A stretch of DNA of 18,222 nucleotides from Mucilaginibacter sp. UBA4741 (GCA_002403905.1 DHIR01000089.1:1-18222), one strand, 5' to 3'; positions 6,284 to 14,958 are shown, counted from the stretch's first letter. Notes: generated by a model not told the origin, from the sequence alone. Numbers and translations: made by a program.

Positions 6284-6856
6284 TTATTTTACCTTACTAT
6301 ACAAAGCCGCCACCTTACCACGGCACTCATTTAATATCACCACCGCCTGCGTTAAATTATCAACCACTTTATGTTTAAAGGCTTTGCTGCGGCGGTTTTT
6401 GGGTATCTGCCTTATCAGCTCATCGTTTTCATACATGCGGGTATCAATATTATTATAAATTTCGGCGGAGTTGAAGTTGGGGATCTTTAGGTTGTCTATT
6501 AACGGGCGGTTATTGATCAATATTTTCCGCAAGTCAATCACATTGGTTTGCATTATGCGCAGTGAGTTGTTAAAGTGATGATCGTTAAAGCCACCTTTAT
6601 TTATCAGGTTGATCAAATTATTTTGGTTGATAATAAGTACCCCAACCTTTTTATTAAAATTAACAGCCAGGTTTTTAAAGCTGATCCTGTCGGGTTTGCG
6701 GGCAATCAGGTCCGCGTTCTCTGTAAGCCGGGAGAATAATTTCGACATCATGTTTAATGAATACAGGTATTTTTCATACCCATCCTTGTTTTTTGGCAGG
6801 GCAAAATTGATTTCGGCAATAAATAACAGTGTTAGCAACAGCAGTAGCTTCTTCAT
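6284..6856 (-). CDS. Secreted hypothetical protein
   Basis: I do not recognise this 190-residue protein. It begins with a clear Sec signal peptide: MKK, then the hydrophobic run LLLLLTLLFIAEINFA, with likely cleavage around residues 19-20. There is no lipobox cysteine, so a soluble periplasmic or secreted product is expected. The mature part is basic, rich in Asn, Ile, Leu and Lys, with heptad-like leucine and isoleucine spacing that suggests a helical bundle. No catalytic motif is visible, and the only mature-region cysteine is in NECRGK near the C-terminus. It is convergent with kdsB and divergent from pyrG. The high Asn/Lys content differs from the surrounding housekeeping genes and suggests a fast-evolving or lineage-specific gene. 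Confidence 0.75.
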   Translation of the reverse strand: MKKLLLLLTLLFIAEINFALPKNKDGYEKYLYSLNMMSKLFSRLTENADLIARKPDRISFKNLAVNFNKKVGVLIINQNNLINLINKGGFNDHHFNNSLRIMQTNVIDLRKILINNRPLIDNLKIPNFNSAEIYNNIDTRMYENDELIRQIPKNRRSKAFKHKVVDNLTQAVVILNECRGKVAALYSKVK

Positions 6857-6987
6857 GATTTTTGTAAGTTGTAATTATGTAGAAAGAAAATATTTCTTCT
6901 TTTGTTTAAATTAAAATCAGGATTCCACATTCCCCCAAAACCTTTTCAACAATTGTATTTTCTTAACTCAAACACCAAAAATATTCT

Positions 6988-6995
6988 TACTTTTG
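6988..6995 (+). promoter_or_regulatory. -7 promoter box of pyrG
   Basis: TACTTTTG is a perfect TAnnTTTG match, 60 bases upstream of the pyrG ATG, giving a leader of about 55 nt. I see no clear -33 TTG at the normal distance. Confidence 0.4.
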
Positions 6996-7055
6996 TATCC
7001 CGTACACAAACAATTAGCAGCGGCTTAAAACTACTGCCGATTTTCAACAAAAATC

Positions 7056-8666
7056 ATGACTAAATACATATTTGTTACGGGCGGTGTTACCTCTTCGTTA
7101 GGAAAAGGCATTATATCGGCTTCCTTAGCCAAACTATTACAATCGCGCGGATACAGCGTAACCATTCAAAAATTCGACCCTTATATTAATATTGATCCGG
7201 GAACATTAAACCCTTATGAGCACGGCGAATGTTATGTTACCGAAGATGGTGCCGAAACAGATCTGGACCTTGGCCATTACGAGCGTTTTTTAAATACGCC
7301 AACATCAAAAGCTAATAACATTACTACCGGCCGTATCTACCAAAATGTGATCAATAAAGAACGCGAAGGCGCTTTTTTAGGTAAAACCGTACAGGTTGTT
7401 CCGCATATTACAGATGAGATCAAACGCAACATCCGTATACTGGGCGAAGACGGTAAATATGATATTGTAATAACCGAATTAGGCGGTACGGTAGGTGATA
7501 TTGAATCATTACCTTATATAGAAGCAGTAAGACAGTTTAGATGGGAGGTAGGCTCTGGTAATTCATTAGTGATACACCTTACCCTGATACCTTTCCTGGC
7601 AGCAGCCGGCGAATTAAAAACCAAACCAACCCAGCACTCGGTTAAAATGTTGTTGGAGTATGGTATACAGCCTGATATTTTGGTATGCCGTACAGAGCAT
7701 CATTTAAATATGGATATCCGTAAAAAGATAGCCTTGTTTTGTAACGTTAATATCAACGCGGTTATCGAGTCTATTGATGCATCAACCATTTATGATGTGC
7801 CGTTGCTGATGCTGAAAGAGCAACTGGATAAAACGGTATTAACCAAGCTAAAACTTCCGCATAAAACAGAACCTGCTTTAGAAAACTGGAAGGATTTTCT
7901 GGGCCGTCTTAAAAACCCAACATCCGAAGTAAGAATTGGCTTGGTTGGTAAATATGTGGAGTTGCCGGATGCTTATAAATCGATCATAGAATCATTTATA
8001 CATGCCGGCGCTAAAAACGAGTGCAAGGTAAAAGTTACCTATATCCCGTCAGAAGAATTAACGCCTGATAACGCTATTGAGAAGCTGATTGGCCTGCACG
8101 GTGTACTGGTTGCACCGGGTTTTGGCGAGCGCGGTTTTGAAGGTAAAATAGAAGCGATACGTTATGTACGCGAAAATAATATTCCGTTTTTTGGTATTTG
8201 TTTAGGTATGCAATGCGCAGTGGTTGAGTATGGCCGCAACGTTTTAGGTTTAAAGGATGCCAGCAGTACCGAGATGAACCCGGACACTCCGAACCCGGTT
8301 ATTGCCATGATGGAAGAGCAAAAGAAAGTAGTGAACAAAGGCGGTACCATGCGCTTAGGCTCATACGCCTGCGATTTGAAGAAAGGCACCAAAGCCTTTG
8401 CTATATATGGCCAGCAACATATAACCGAGCGCCACAGGCATCGTTATGAGTTTAATAATGAATACCTTAAGCAATATGAGACGGCCGGTTTAATGCCGTC
8501 AGGCTTTAACCCCGAGAATAATTTGGTGGAGATAGTTGAACTGAAAAATCACCCGTTTTTTGTTGGCGCGCAGTTTCATCCCGAATTAAAATCAACAGTT
8601 GCTAATCCGCACCCACTTTTTATTAACTTTGTCGCCGCTTCAATGGCTTATGCCCGGAAGAAATAG
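7056..8666 (+). CDS. pyrG: CTP synthase
   Basis: PyrG makes CTP from UTP, ATP and glutamine in the cytoplasm. The 536-residue length is typical. The amidoligase domain (about 1-270) starts with [16 protein letters not shown] (3-18, P-loop), followed by [15 protein letters not shown] and [25 protein letters not shown] (141-151) is also diagnostic. The class I glutaminase domain (about 293-536) has the oxyanion region GFGERG (355-360), nucleophile C382 in GICLGMQ, and the catalytic pair H508/E510 in FHPEL. All key residues are present. yidC starts 26 bases after its stop on the same strand, an arrangement common in Bacteroidota, so the two are probably one operon. Confidence 0.98.
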   Translation: MTKYIFVTGGVTSSLGKGIISASLAKLLQSRGYSVTIQKFDPYINIDPGTLNPYEHGECYVTEDGAETDLDLGHYERFLNTPTSKANNITTGRIYQNVINKEREGAFLGKTVQVVPHITDEIKRNIRILGEDGKYDIVITELGGTVGDIESLPYIEAVRQFRWEVGSGNSLVIHLTLIPFLAAAGELKTKPTQHSVKMLLEYGIQPDILVCRTEHHLNMDIRKKIALFCNVNINAVIESIDASTIYDVPLLMLKEQLDKTVLTKLKLPHKTEPALENWKDFLGRLKNPTSEVRIGLVGKYVELPDAYKSIIESFIHAGAKNECKVKVTYIPSEELTPDNAIEKLIGLHGVLVAPGFGERGFEGKIEAIRYVRENNIPFFGICLGMQCAVVEYGRNVLGLKDASSTEMNPDTPNPVIAMMEEQKKVVNKGGTMRLGSYACDLKKGTKAFAIYGQQHITERHRHRYEFNNEYLKQYETAGLMPSGFNPENNLVEIVELKNHPFFVGAQFHPELKSTVANPHPLFINFVAASMAYARKK

Positions 8667-8691
8667 TTAATTTGAGTACGATACGATAGAA

Positions 8692-10515
8692 ATGGATAGA
8701 AATACGTTTACAGGATTATTCCTGATCATGATCATTATAGCCGGTTCGGTTTGGTTTTTTAAACCTAGTTCGGCCGAGATCGCAAAAGAAAAAGCATTAC
8801 AACACCAGGATTCATTAAAAAGAGTAGGTATTAAAACACCCGCTACAGCAATAATTGATACTGCAAAGATCGCTAATAAACCGGTTGATACAGCCGCTTT
8901 AAAAAGCCCGTTTGGCGCTACCTTAAATGGTACCGAAAAACTGATCACTGTAGAGAACAAAGATCTTAAATTAAAATTAAGCACACGCGGTGGTAGCATA
9001 TACTCTGTAGAGTTAAAAAACTTTAAAACGTTTGATAAAAAGCCGTTGGTTTTATTTGATGGCGATGCCAACAAGTTTGGATTTAGCTTTGCTGCAGGTG
9101 TAGCTAATGTTAACACCAGCGAAAGGTATTTTACACCAAGTGCCGCAGGTTTACAGGTTACCGGTCAGGATTCATCGGCCATAACCATGCGTTTAAGCTA
9201 TAGCCCAACCCAGTATATTGATTATATATATACCTTAAAAGGCGAGGGCTATAAAGTTGGATTGGTTATTAAAGCAACAGGCCTGGATAATGTAATTGCC
9301 AATAGCAGCAGTATTAATATAAATTGGGAAAGCAACATCCATAAGCTGGAAAAAAGTATTACGCTTGATCGTCAGAATTCATACATCGGTTATTTTAATA
9401 CCGAAAGCAACTACGACTTTTTTGGTGATACCAAAGACGACCAGAAAGATATTGCCGATAAGAAAATGCAATGGGTAAGCTTTAAGCAGCATTTCTTTTC
9501 GAGTGTGTTGATGTCAAAAGACGGTTTCAGCAAATCTAATTTTATAGTAAGTACAGATACCAGTAACCACGCTGATATTAAACAGCTAAAGGCCAACCTG
9601 GTATTAGCGCGTGATGCTGACGGGACCTTCCCGCTTGATTTTTACTTTAGCCCCAACCATTTTAAAACATTGCAGGCACAGGGCCATAGTCTTGAGAAGC
9701 AAATTTACATGGGCTGGGGCCCTTTAAAATATATTAACCGTTATGCGGTACAACCGGTGTTTAATTTCCTGACCCTGTTTAACTGGAACTACGGTTTAAT
9801 TATACTGGCATTAACTGTTATACTGAAATTAGTTTTATCACCGCTTACTTACAAGTCATACTTATCAATGGCTAAGATGCGGGTTTTAAAACCAGAGATG
9901 GACGAGATCAAAGCTAAAGTTGGCGAGGATAATCCTACCTTATTACAGCAAGAATATCTCAAGCTCTATAAAAAGGCTGGTGTAAATCCATTAGGCGGTT
10001 GTTTGCCATTGCTGATACAGATGCCTATTGTTATCGCGTTCTTCCGCTTTTTCCCCGGCTTGTTTGAGTTACGCGGACAAAGCTTTTTATGGATGCATGA
10101 CTTGTCGACTTATGATTCGATAGTAAACTTCGGTTTCAGCATACCATTCATAGGTGATCACTTGAGTTTAATGTGTTTGTTGATGACCATATCGACATTG
10201 ATATACACTTACTTTAACAACCAGATATCAGGTGTAAGCGGCCAAATGAAATACATTGGTTATATCACTCCGGTAATTTTCTTAGGCGCGTTGAATGGTT
10301 ACCCGGCAGGTTTGAATTATTATTACTTCCTGGCTAACATGCTTACCTTTTTACAGCAATACATTATCCGTTTAATGGTTGATGACAAAAAGATTCATGC
10401 CCAGATACAGGAAAACAAAAAGAAACCCGAGGATAAAAAGAAAAAATCAGGCTTCGGCGCTAAAATGGAAGAGATGATGCGCCAGCAACAACAGGTGCAG
10501 GCGAAGAAGAAGTAG
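8692..10515 (+). CDS. yidC: Membrane protein insertase YidC
   Basis: YidC inserts and folds inner-membrane proteins, alone or with SecYEG. The protein has 607 residues and the Gram-negative layout. TM1 is at about 7-23, a linker follows, then a beta-rich periplasmic domain (about 75-340), and the insertase core from about 362. The core begins WNYGLIILALTVILKLVLSPLT, continues SMAKMRVLKPEM and NPLGGCLPLLIQMPI (432-446), then the last membrane segments at about 488-560. The position of the conserved hydrophilic-groove arginine (E. coli R366) holds K379, a conservative change. The tail is very basic (KKKPEDKKKKSG, ending QAKKK), as expected for ribosome contact. It is probably co-transcribed with pyrG and is followed by a good intrinsic terminator. 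Confidence 0.97.
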   Translation: MDRNTFTGLFLIMIIIAGSVWFFKPSSAEIAKEKALQHQDSLKRVGIKTPATAIIDTAKIANKPVDTAALKSPFGATLNGTEKLITVENKDLKLKLSTRGGSIYSVELKNFKTFDKKPLVLFDGDANKFGFSFAAGVANVNTSERYFTPSAAGLQVTGQDSSAITMRLSYSPTQYIDYIYTLKGEGYKVGLVIKATGLDNVIANSSSININWESNIHKLEKSITLDRQNSYIGYFNTESNYDFFGDTKDDQKDIADKKMQWVSFKQHFFSSVLMSKDGFSKSNFIVSTDTSNHADIKQLKANLVLARDADGTFPLDFYFSPNHFKTLQAQGHSLEKQIYMGWGPLKYINRYAVQPVFNFLTLFNWNYGLIILALTVILKLVLSPLTYKSYLSMAKMRVLKPEMDEIKAKVGEDNPTLLQQEYLKLYKKAGVNPLGGCLPLLIQMPIVIAFFRFFPGLFELRGQSFLWMHDLSTYDSIVNFGFSIPFIGDHLSLMCLLMTISTLIYTYFNNQISGVSGQMKYIGYITPVIFLGALNGYPAGLNYYYFLANMLTFLQQYIIRLMVDDKKIHAQIQENKKKPEDKKKKSGFGAKMEEMMRQQQQVQAKKK

Positions 10516-10541
10516 AGATTAGTGATTGAAGATTAGAGATT
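10514..10541. repeat. Heptanucleotide array overlapping the yidC stop
   Basis: Four heptads (agagatt, agtgatt, gaagatt, agagatt) begin inside the yidC TAG stop codon (10513-10515). Unlike the arrays after gatC and trpS, this one has no complementary partner; a GC-rich terminator follows directly. Confidence 0.6.
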
Positions 10542-10545
10542 AGTT

Positions 10546-10575
10546 ATGGCTCGCGGTAATCGCGGCCATTTTTTT
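10546..10575 (+). terminator. Intrinsic terminator after yidC
   Basis: atggc-(t)-cgcg pairs with cgcg-gccat around a gtaat loop: 9 bp with a one-base bulge, 10546-10569. A run of seven T (10569-10575) follows. It lies 30 bases after the yidC stop and should end the pyrG-yidC transcript. Confidence 0.75.
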
Positions 10576-10582
10576 ACCCAAT

Positions 10583-10661
10583 TGTCATTTCGAACGAAGA
10601 GAGAAATCTATACACGCGCAAATAGCAGAAGTATAGATTTCTCGCTATGCTCGAAATGACA
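10583..10661. repeat. Long imperfect inverted repeat
   Basis: The outer arms tgtcatttcga (10583-10593) and tcgaaatgaca (10651-10661) pair over 11 bp. The inner arms gagaaatctatac (10601-10613) and gtatagatttctc (10631-10643) pair over 13 bp. Symmetric 7-base internal loops separate them, with a 17-base apical loop. The words match a dispersed intergenic repeat style I know from Bacteroidota genomes. It separates the yidC terminator from the next promoter. Confidence 0.7.
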
Positions 10662-10709
10662 TGAATTTTTATTTTTTTACAATTCACTAAAAAAATTAGT
10701 AAAATCTAC

Positions 10710-10717
10710 TACATTTG
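10710..10717 (+). promoter_or_regulatory. -7 promoter box of the exonuclease fusion gene
   Basis: TACATTTG is a perfect TAnnTTTG match and ends 3 bases before the ATG at 10721. Its last three bases are the TTG that could be misread as a start codon. The transcript should begin at or next to the ATG. Confidence 0.5.
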
Positions 10718-10720
10718 GAT

Positions 10721-12085
10721 ATGTATGCAATTGTAGATATTGAGACCACGGGGGGGCATGCCAGCGCAAACGGTATTACCGAAATTGCCATTTGTTTACA
10801 CGATGGTAAAAAGATAACCAAACGCTTTAGTACGCTTGTTAATCCCCGCAGGGACATACCTATTTACATACGCGCCTTAACCGGCATTACCAACGAAATG
10901 GTAGCCGAAGCGCCGCCTTTTGAAGACGTAGCCGCCGATATTTATCACCTGCTGCACGGCAAAATATTCATTGCCCATAATGTTAATTTCGATTACTCTT
11001 TTGTGCGCTATCATTTGGCAGCCGCCGGGTATGATCTGCAAAGCAATAAGCTATGTACCGTAAGGCTGGGCCGCAAAATATTACCGGGACTGCCATCATA
11101 CAGCCTGGGTAAGCTATGCAGACATTTGGGTATTGATAACGAAAGCCGCCACCGCGCCATGGGCGATGCCGAGGCCACTGCCGAACTATTTAGCCTGCTG
11201 CTGCGTAACGACAAGGATGATCACATTAAACAAGCACTAAAAGCAAACTCTAAAGAACAGGTATTGCCGCCAAATCTTCCTAAAAAAACAGTACAACAAT
11301 TGCCGGCTACACCTGGTGTATATTATTTTCATGACGCTAAGGGCAAGGTGATATACGTAGGTAAGGCCAAAAATATTAAGAAACGGGTAAGCAGTCATTT
11401 TACCGGCAATAACCCCGGTGTGCAACGGCAGGGATTTTTGCGAGAGATCCACCAGATAACACACCAGGTTTGCGGTACAGAGCTGATAGCTTTTGTATTG
11501 GAAGCGGTAGAGATCAAGCGCTTGTGGCCCAAATATAACCGCTCATTAAAGCGTTTCGAACATGCTTATGGCTTGTATATGTTCGAGGATCAGCGTGGAT
11601 ATATACGTTTGGCGGTTGATAAACATAGAAAATATACCGGGGCGATTTATACCTGCAACTCCATGCTGGAGGGCCGCAATATATTGAATCAATTGATAGA
11701 CACCTTTGAGCTTTGCCCCAAGCTTTGTTTCATCCAGAATAATACGGAGTCCTGCATCGGCAACGCCAAAGAACAATGCGCTTGCACCGGTGCGGAGAGT
11801 GTCGATAGCTATAACGCAAAAGTAAACCTGGCATTGGCCGAACTTAATAAGGCCCTGCCAACCTTCGCCATACGCGATGATGGCCGTACGGACGATGAGC
11901 ATAGCTGTATCCTGGTCGAGAAGGGTAAGTTTTACGGAATGGGATATATCTCGCAATACTTTGATGTAGAGAGCTTACAACAGCTAAAAAACTATATTAC
12001 GCCGTATCCGGGTAACGACTACATTAAAAACCTGGTGGCTAATTATGCCGATAAGTTCCCTCAGCGGAAGGTTGTGTTTGCGTAA
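10721..12085 (+). CDS. DnaQ-like exonuclease fused to Cho/UvrC-type GIY-YIG endonuclease
   Basis: From the ATG at 10721 the protein has 454 residues and two nuclease parts. The N-terminal DEDDh exonuclease (about 1-165) has D6/E8 in VDIETTGG, D91 in AHNVNFDYSFV, and H144/D149 in HRAMGDAEAT, so all five metal-binding or catalytic positions are present. The GIY-YIG nuclease (about 190-275) has GVYYF (199-203), VIYVGKAKNIKKRV (210-223, with R222) and the metal glutamate in LEAVEIKRLWPKYN (E261). The C-terminal part has cysteines 332, 336, 345, 353 and 355, the pattern of Cho/UvrC proteins, where such cysteines can hold an iron-sulfur cluster. A repair or damage-incision role with strand trimming is inferred. 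TTG 10715 is rejected as start because it lies in a -7 box. Confidence 0.92.
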   Translation: MYAIVDIETTGGHASANGITEIAICLHDGKKITKRFSTLVNPRRDIPIYIRALTGITNEMVAEAPPFEDVAADIYHLLHGKIFIAHNVNFDYSFVRYHLAAAGYDLQSNKLCTVRLGRKILPGLPSYSLGKLCRHLGIDNESRHRAMGDAEATAELFSLLLRNDKDDHIKQALKANSKEQVLPPNLPKKTVQQLPATPGVYYFHDAKGKVIYVGKAKNIKKRVSSHFTGNNPGVQRQGFLREIHQITHQVCGTELIAFVLEAVEIKRLWPKYNRSLKRFEHAYGLYMFEDQRGYIRLAVDKHRKYTGAIYTCNSMLEGRNILNQLIDTFELCPKLCFIQNNTESCIGNAKEQCACTGAESVDSYNAKVNLALAELNKALPTFAIRDDGRTDDEHSCILVEKGKFYGMGYISQYFDVESLQQLKNYITPYPGNDYIKNLVANYADKFPQRKVVFA

Positions 12086-12132
12086 TAATTTTTTCATTGT
12101 CATATATGCTATAGGCTGATTTGAAAAAAGAA

Positions 12133-12164
12133 TTTGCTTTTCTCAACAATAACTATTAATTTAG
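12133..12164 (+). promoter_or_regulatory. Promoter of the TlpA-like gene
   Basis: TTTG (12133-12136), a 20-base spacer and TAATTTAG (12157-12164) fit the Bacteroidota promoter with one mismatch. The predicted leader is about 22-25 nt. The TTTG lies in and at the edge of the loop of a 10-bp hairpin (12121-12146, one mismatch). Confidence 0.5.
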
Positions 12165-12192
12165 TTGTCAAACCTCAACTAACCTAAAGATC

Positions 12193-13713
12193 ATGAAAAA
12201 AGCAGTAATCAAAACCAGCCTGTTTATTTGTTTCTTAACTATTTCAATTTTAGCAAAGGCACAAACATCAGACGAAACAAAGCGCCTGGAAAAAATAAAA
12301 CACCTTGTGGCGGTTATTAATGCCCACCCGGACAGTATTGCTGCACACCGGGTATATATATACCTGGCAGGTTGGGACAATATGCTTCTGCAACAAAATT
12401 ATAAAACCTGGCTACAGAGATCCCGCTTTTCTACAAACGCGTTATTGCAATTAGGATGGAACGCGGGCGAGCGACCGGAGGCCAAACAGTTTTTTTTAAA
12501 GGCGTTAGAGACCGATTCTACCCGGGCAGAAATATGGAATGCCCTTGCAGGCGCCAATTTTATTGCAGGCGATAATTTAAAATACAGCGAATACAAAAAA
12601 CGAGCGTCGGAATTGGCTCCTGATAATGCAGATTATGCAGCGAGTTATATGTATTCATTAGAAAAGATAGATCCTGCTAAATATAAATCACTGTTAGTTA
12701 CGTTTGAAGATCGCTTCCCTAATACTGTCCGCGGGGCGCAATCGTTGTATAGGTTGGCGCTGGAGGAGACGGATACCGCGACGCGTATTAAAGCGTTTGA
12801 AAAATTAAGCACGGTGTATTACTTGCATAAAGATTGGATAATTGGAAGTGTTAAAGATTTGTATGACTTATACCTGCAAACCGACCCACAAAAGGCCGTT
12901 GAGCTGGCTAACACATATCACTGGCCACCAAAAGCAGTACAAGCCCAAAAAATCTTAATGATTAAACAATTTTCTGCTGAAAGAAAATATGGACAGGCAT
13001 TAGTAGTGATTGACTCTTTAGAACAGATGAAAAACTTATACCAGGCAGATCTGCTAGTGTATAAAAAGGCTGAGTTGTATGATCTGATGGGCGCTTCAGG
13101 CAGGGCTTATGATACCTTAATGAAAAAAATGATAAAAACACCAACCGCAAAATTGCACAATTTGTTGGTAAAATACGGCGACAAAATAGGCAAACAGGAA
13201 AGCGATGTGAGTGCTGATTGGTGGAAAATGCTGGAACAAAATGCCAACATGGCACCGGTATTTAGCTCAAAGCTATTTACCGCGGATAAAAGAGTATCGC
13301 TAAGCGATTATCGTGGGAAAGTAGTATTGCTTACTTTCTGGTTCCCGGGTTGCGGGCCTTGCCGGGCAGAGTTCCCGCATTTTGAAAATGTGCTGAAAAA
13401 GTTTGACCGCGGCCAGGTGGCCTACTTGGGTGTAAACGCAATGGAAGAGCAAGATGGGAATGTACTGAACGTAGTTGATAAAGAAATGCTGACATTTACA
13501 CCTTTACATGGAACGCGAAAGGCAGAAAAGCTCTTTAATTTTACTGTTTTCCCCACTAATTTTTTAATTGACAAACAAGGGCGGATAATTTTCAGGGATT
13601 TTGAAATTGGAGATGATAATGAAGACTTGTTAGAACTCATGATCAACCAGCTATTGAATGCAGATAAAATCGTACAGCCCCGATTAATTGCCGATACGAT
13701 GAAGAAGAATTAA
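12193..13713 (+). CDS. Periplasmic TlpA-like thioredoxin-fold protein with helical repeat N-domain
   Basis: This 506-residue protein has a Sec signal peptide (MKKAVIKTS, hydrophobic core to about 20, AKA-Q cleavage near 23-24), placing it in the periplasm or cell envelope. Residues about 30-345 are helical with TPR-like units, for example the repeated pattern of paired helices around 84-145 and 260-315. The C-terminal TlpA/AhpC-TSA thioredoxin domain (about 352-495) has VVLLTFWFPGCGPCRAEFPH with the redox pair CGPC at 387-390 and the cis-proline loop FPTNFLID (453-460, P454). It probably reduces or oxidises thiols of envelope proteins; the helical part may bind the client. It stands alone with its own promoter, convergent with pyrF. 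The substrate is unknown. Confidence 0.88.
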   Translation: MKKAVIKTSLFICFLTISILAKAQTSDETKRLEKIKHLVAVINAHPDSIAAHRVYIYLAGWDNMLLQQNYKTWLQRSRFSTNALLQLGWNAGERPEAKQFFLKALETDSTRAEIWNALAGANFIAGDNLKYSEYKKRASELAPDNADYAASYMYSLEKIDPAKYKSLLVTFEDRFPNTVRGAQSLYRLALEETDTATRIKAFEKLSTVYYLHKDWIIGSVKDLYDLYLQTDPQKAVELANTYHWPPKAVQAQKILMIKQFSAERKYGQALVVIDSLEQMKNLYQADLLVYKKAELYDLMGASGRAYDTLMKKMIKTPTAKLHNLLVKYGDKIGKQESDVSADWWKMLEQNANMAPVFSSKLFTADKRVSLSDYRGKVVLLTFWFPGCGPCRAEFPHFENVLKKFDRGQVAYLGVNAMEEQDGNVLNVVDKEMLTFTPLHGTRKAEKLFNFTVFPTNFLIDKQGRIIFRDFEIGDDNEDLLELMINQLLNADKIVQPRLIADTMKKN

Positions 13714-13737
13714 TAACACTAATTGCACTGATTTTTT

Positions 13738-13800
13738 CGAATTTCACAAATTAGCCTATCAACTCTAATTCGTGAAATTCGCTATAATTCGATTAATTCG
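13738..13800. repeat. Hairpin and aattcg repeats between convergent genes
   Basis: cgaatttcacaaatta (13738-13753) pairs with taattcgtgaaattcg (13766-13781) with one mismatch over 16 bp, around a 12-base loop. The right arm continues into a short array in which aattcg starts at 13767, 13776, 13786 and 13795, at steps of 9-10 bases. It is placed where both the TlpA-like gene and pyrF end, so a two-way termination or 3' stabilising role is possible. No U-tract follows on either strand. Confidence 0.6.
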
Positions 13801-13805
13801 TGTCC

Positions 13806-14639
13806 TTATATTATCCCCGCTTTCTCCAGCTCAACCTGCATTTGCTGCTGCATGCTCAAAGCTTCAGCGCGGGCGGCATCTGCAAAATCTTCGCCATTAC
13901 TCGCGTAAATTATAGACCGGGAGGCGTTTACCAGTAGCCCGCAATCTTTGTTCATTCCGTATTTGCAAACATCAGTTAAACTGCCGCCTTGCGCGCCTAT
14001 GCCGGGTACCAGTAAAAAGTTGTCGGGGGCGTATTTGCGTATATCGGTAAACTCAGTGCTTTTGGTGGCGCCTACTACATACATTATTCTATCGGCACCG
14101 GCCCAGGTATTGGCTTTTTTAATTACGGCTTCGTATAAATAGCCATCGCCGGTTTCCAGATATTGAAAATCTTTACTGCCTACTGATGATGTTAGCGCCA
14201 ACATAATTACCCACTTACCATCATACTTTAAATAAGGTGTAACGCTGTCATTACCCATATAAGGAGTAACAGTAATGGCATCAAAGCTCATTCCCGAGGT
14301 TGACTCATCAAAAAAAGCGCGGGCATATTTATCAGATGTATTGCCTATATCACCGCGTTTGGCATCTATTATATTCAAGCAATCAGTAGGTAAATATTTC
14401 CAAGTGGCTATCAGGCTTTGCAGACCTTTAACACCATAGGCCTCATAAAAAGCCGAGTTAGGTTTATAAGCCACACAAAGATCTTTAGTAGCATCAATAA
14501 TGCGCTTATTAAACTCCAGGATAGGGTCGGGGTATTGCTTTAAAAATTGGGGGATCTTATCAATATCGGTATCCAACCCTACACATAGAAATGATTTTTT
14601 TTGTTTTATCTGGTCTATAAGTTGCTGGCGATTGATCAT
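13806..14639 (-). CDS. pyrF: Orotidine 5'-phosphate decarboxylase, type 2
   Basis: PyrF catalyses the last step of UMP synthesis, the decarboxylation of OMP, in the cytoplasm. The 277-residue length and motifs fit the longer type 2 family rather than the 230-residue E. coli type. CVGLDTD (19-25) holds the first substrate-binding aspartate, K59 lies in [10 protein letters not shown], and the catalytic D-x-K-x-x-D is D92-K94-D97 in [20 protein letters not shown] and [12 protein letters not shown] form the phosphate-binding loops, and [11 protein letters not shown] closes the site. It is divergent from rho, with 319 bases between the start codons, and convergent with the TlpA-like gene. UMP from this enzyme feeds PyrG after phosphorylation to UTP. 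Confidence 0.97.
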   Translation of the reverse strand: MINRQQLIDQIKQKKSFLCVGLDTDIDKIPQFLKQYPDPILEFNKRIIDATKDLCVAYKPNSAFYEAYGVKGLQSLIATWKYLPTDCLNIIDAKRGDIGNTSDKYARAFFDESTSGMSFDAITVTPYMGNDSVTPYLKYDGKWVIMLALTSSVGSKDFQYLETGDGYLYEAVIKKANTWAGADRIMYVVGATKSTEFTDIRKYAPDNFLLVPGIGAQGGSLTDVCKYGMNKDCGLLVNASRSIIYASNGEDFADAARAEALSMQQQMQVELEKAGII

Positions 14640-14958
14640 TGATAGAAGCGGTAATTTTTTTAATGCTCAAAAAAACTAAAAATTAGCTTAAGTGTTGGAT
14701 TATTGTAGATATTTTTTTTAAAAGTTTGTTTTTATAAAATAATTGAGTAGAATTGTAGTGTTATCCTTTGAATTTTTCTTGCACTAAAGAAACATTTTTA
14801 AAATTCCACGTTAATTATTTCAATAAGCTACCTGGGTTTTAACATTTCAAACAAGCTGCAAATTAATTTCTTTCATAAAACAATCTGAGTATAATATATT
14901 TAAGACTCACGAATAACTATCGTAATAATAACCCCCTTTTGAACCCATAATTCATATT
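14640..14958. other. Divergent spacer between pyrF and rho
   Basis: This 319-base AT-rich spacer holds no convincing ORF. It must carry the pyrF promoter (minus) and the rho promoter (plus). A candidate rho promoter lies at 14725-14755; I could not identify a good -7 box for pyrF. The remaining 200 bases before rho would be transcribed as a leader. No strong hairpin or T-run terminator is visible in the leader. Confidence 0.6.
14725..14755 (+). promoter_or_regulatory. Candidate rho promoter
   Basis: TTTG (14725-14728), a 19-base spacer and TAGAATTG (14748-14755) match the Bacteroidota promoter with one mismatch. If used, rho mRNA has a leader of about 200 nt, long compared with the other genes here. 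Confidence 0.4.

Noticed and set aside
6195..6458. Plus-strand ORF of 87 codons after kdsB
   Set aside because: It runs through the palindrome cluster and then antisense to the signal-peptide gene at 6284-6856, which is the better coding call.
7021..7039. Short hairpin cggc...gccg in the pyrG leader as a CTP-sensing attenuator
   Set aside because: Only 4 bp pair, no T-run follows, and the G-rich start used for pyrG control in Bacillus is absent.
8667..9116. Minus-strand ORF of 149 codons within yidC
   Set aside because: It is a shadow of the yidC frame; yidC motifs are continuous across it.
10715..10717. TTG start for the exonuclease fusion
   Set aside because: The TTG is the end of a perfect -7 box and the conserved exonuclease start fits the ATG at 10721; TTG starts at 2740, 3544 and 18120 were rejected for similar reasons.
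11546..11956. Minus-strand ORF of 136 codons within the exonuclease fusion
   Set aside because: It is antisense to the GIY-YIG/Cho part, whose conserved motifs and cysteines are in the plus frame.
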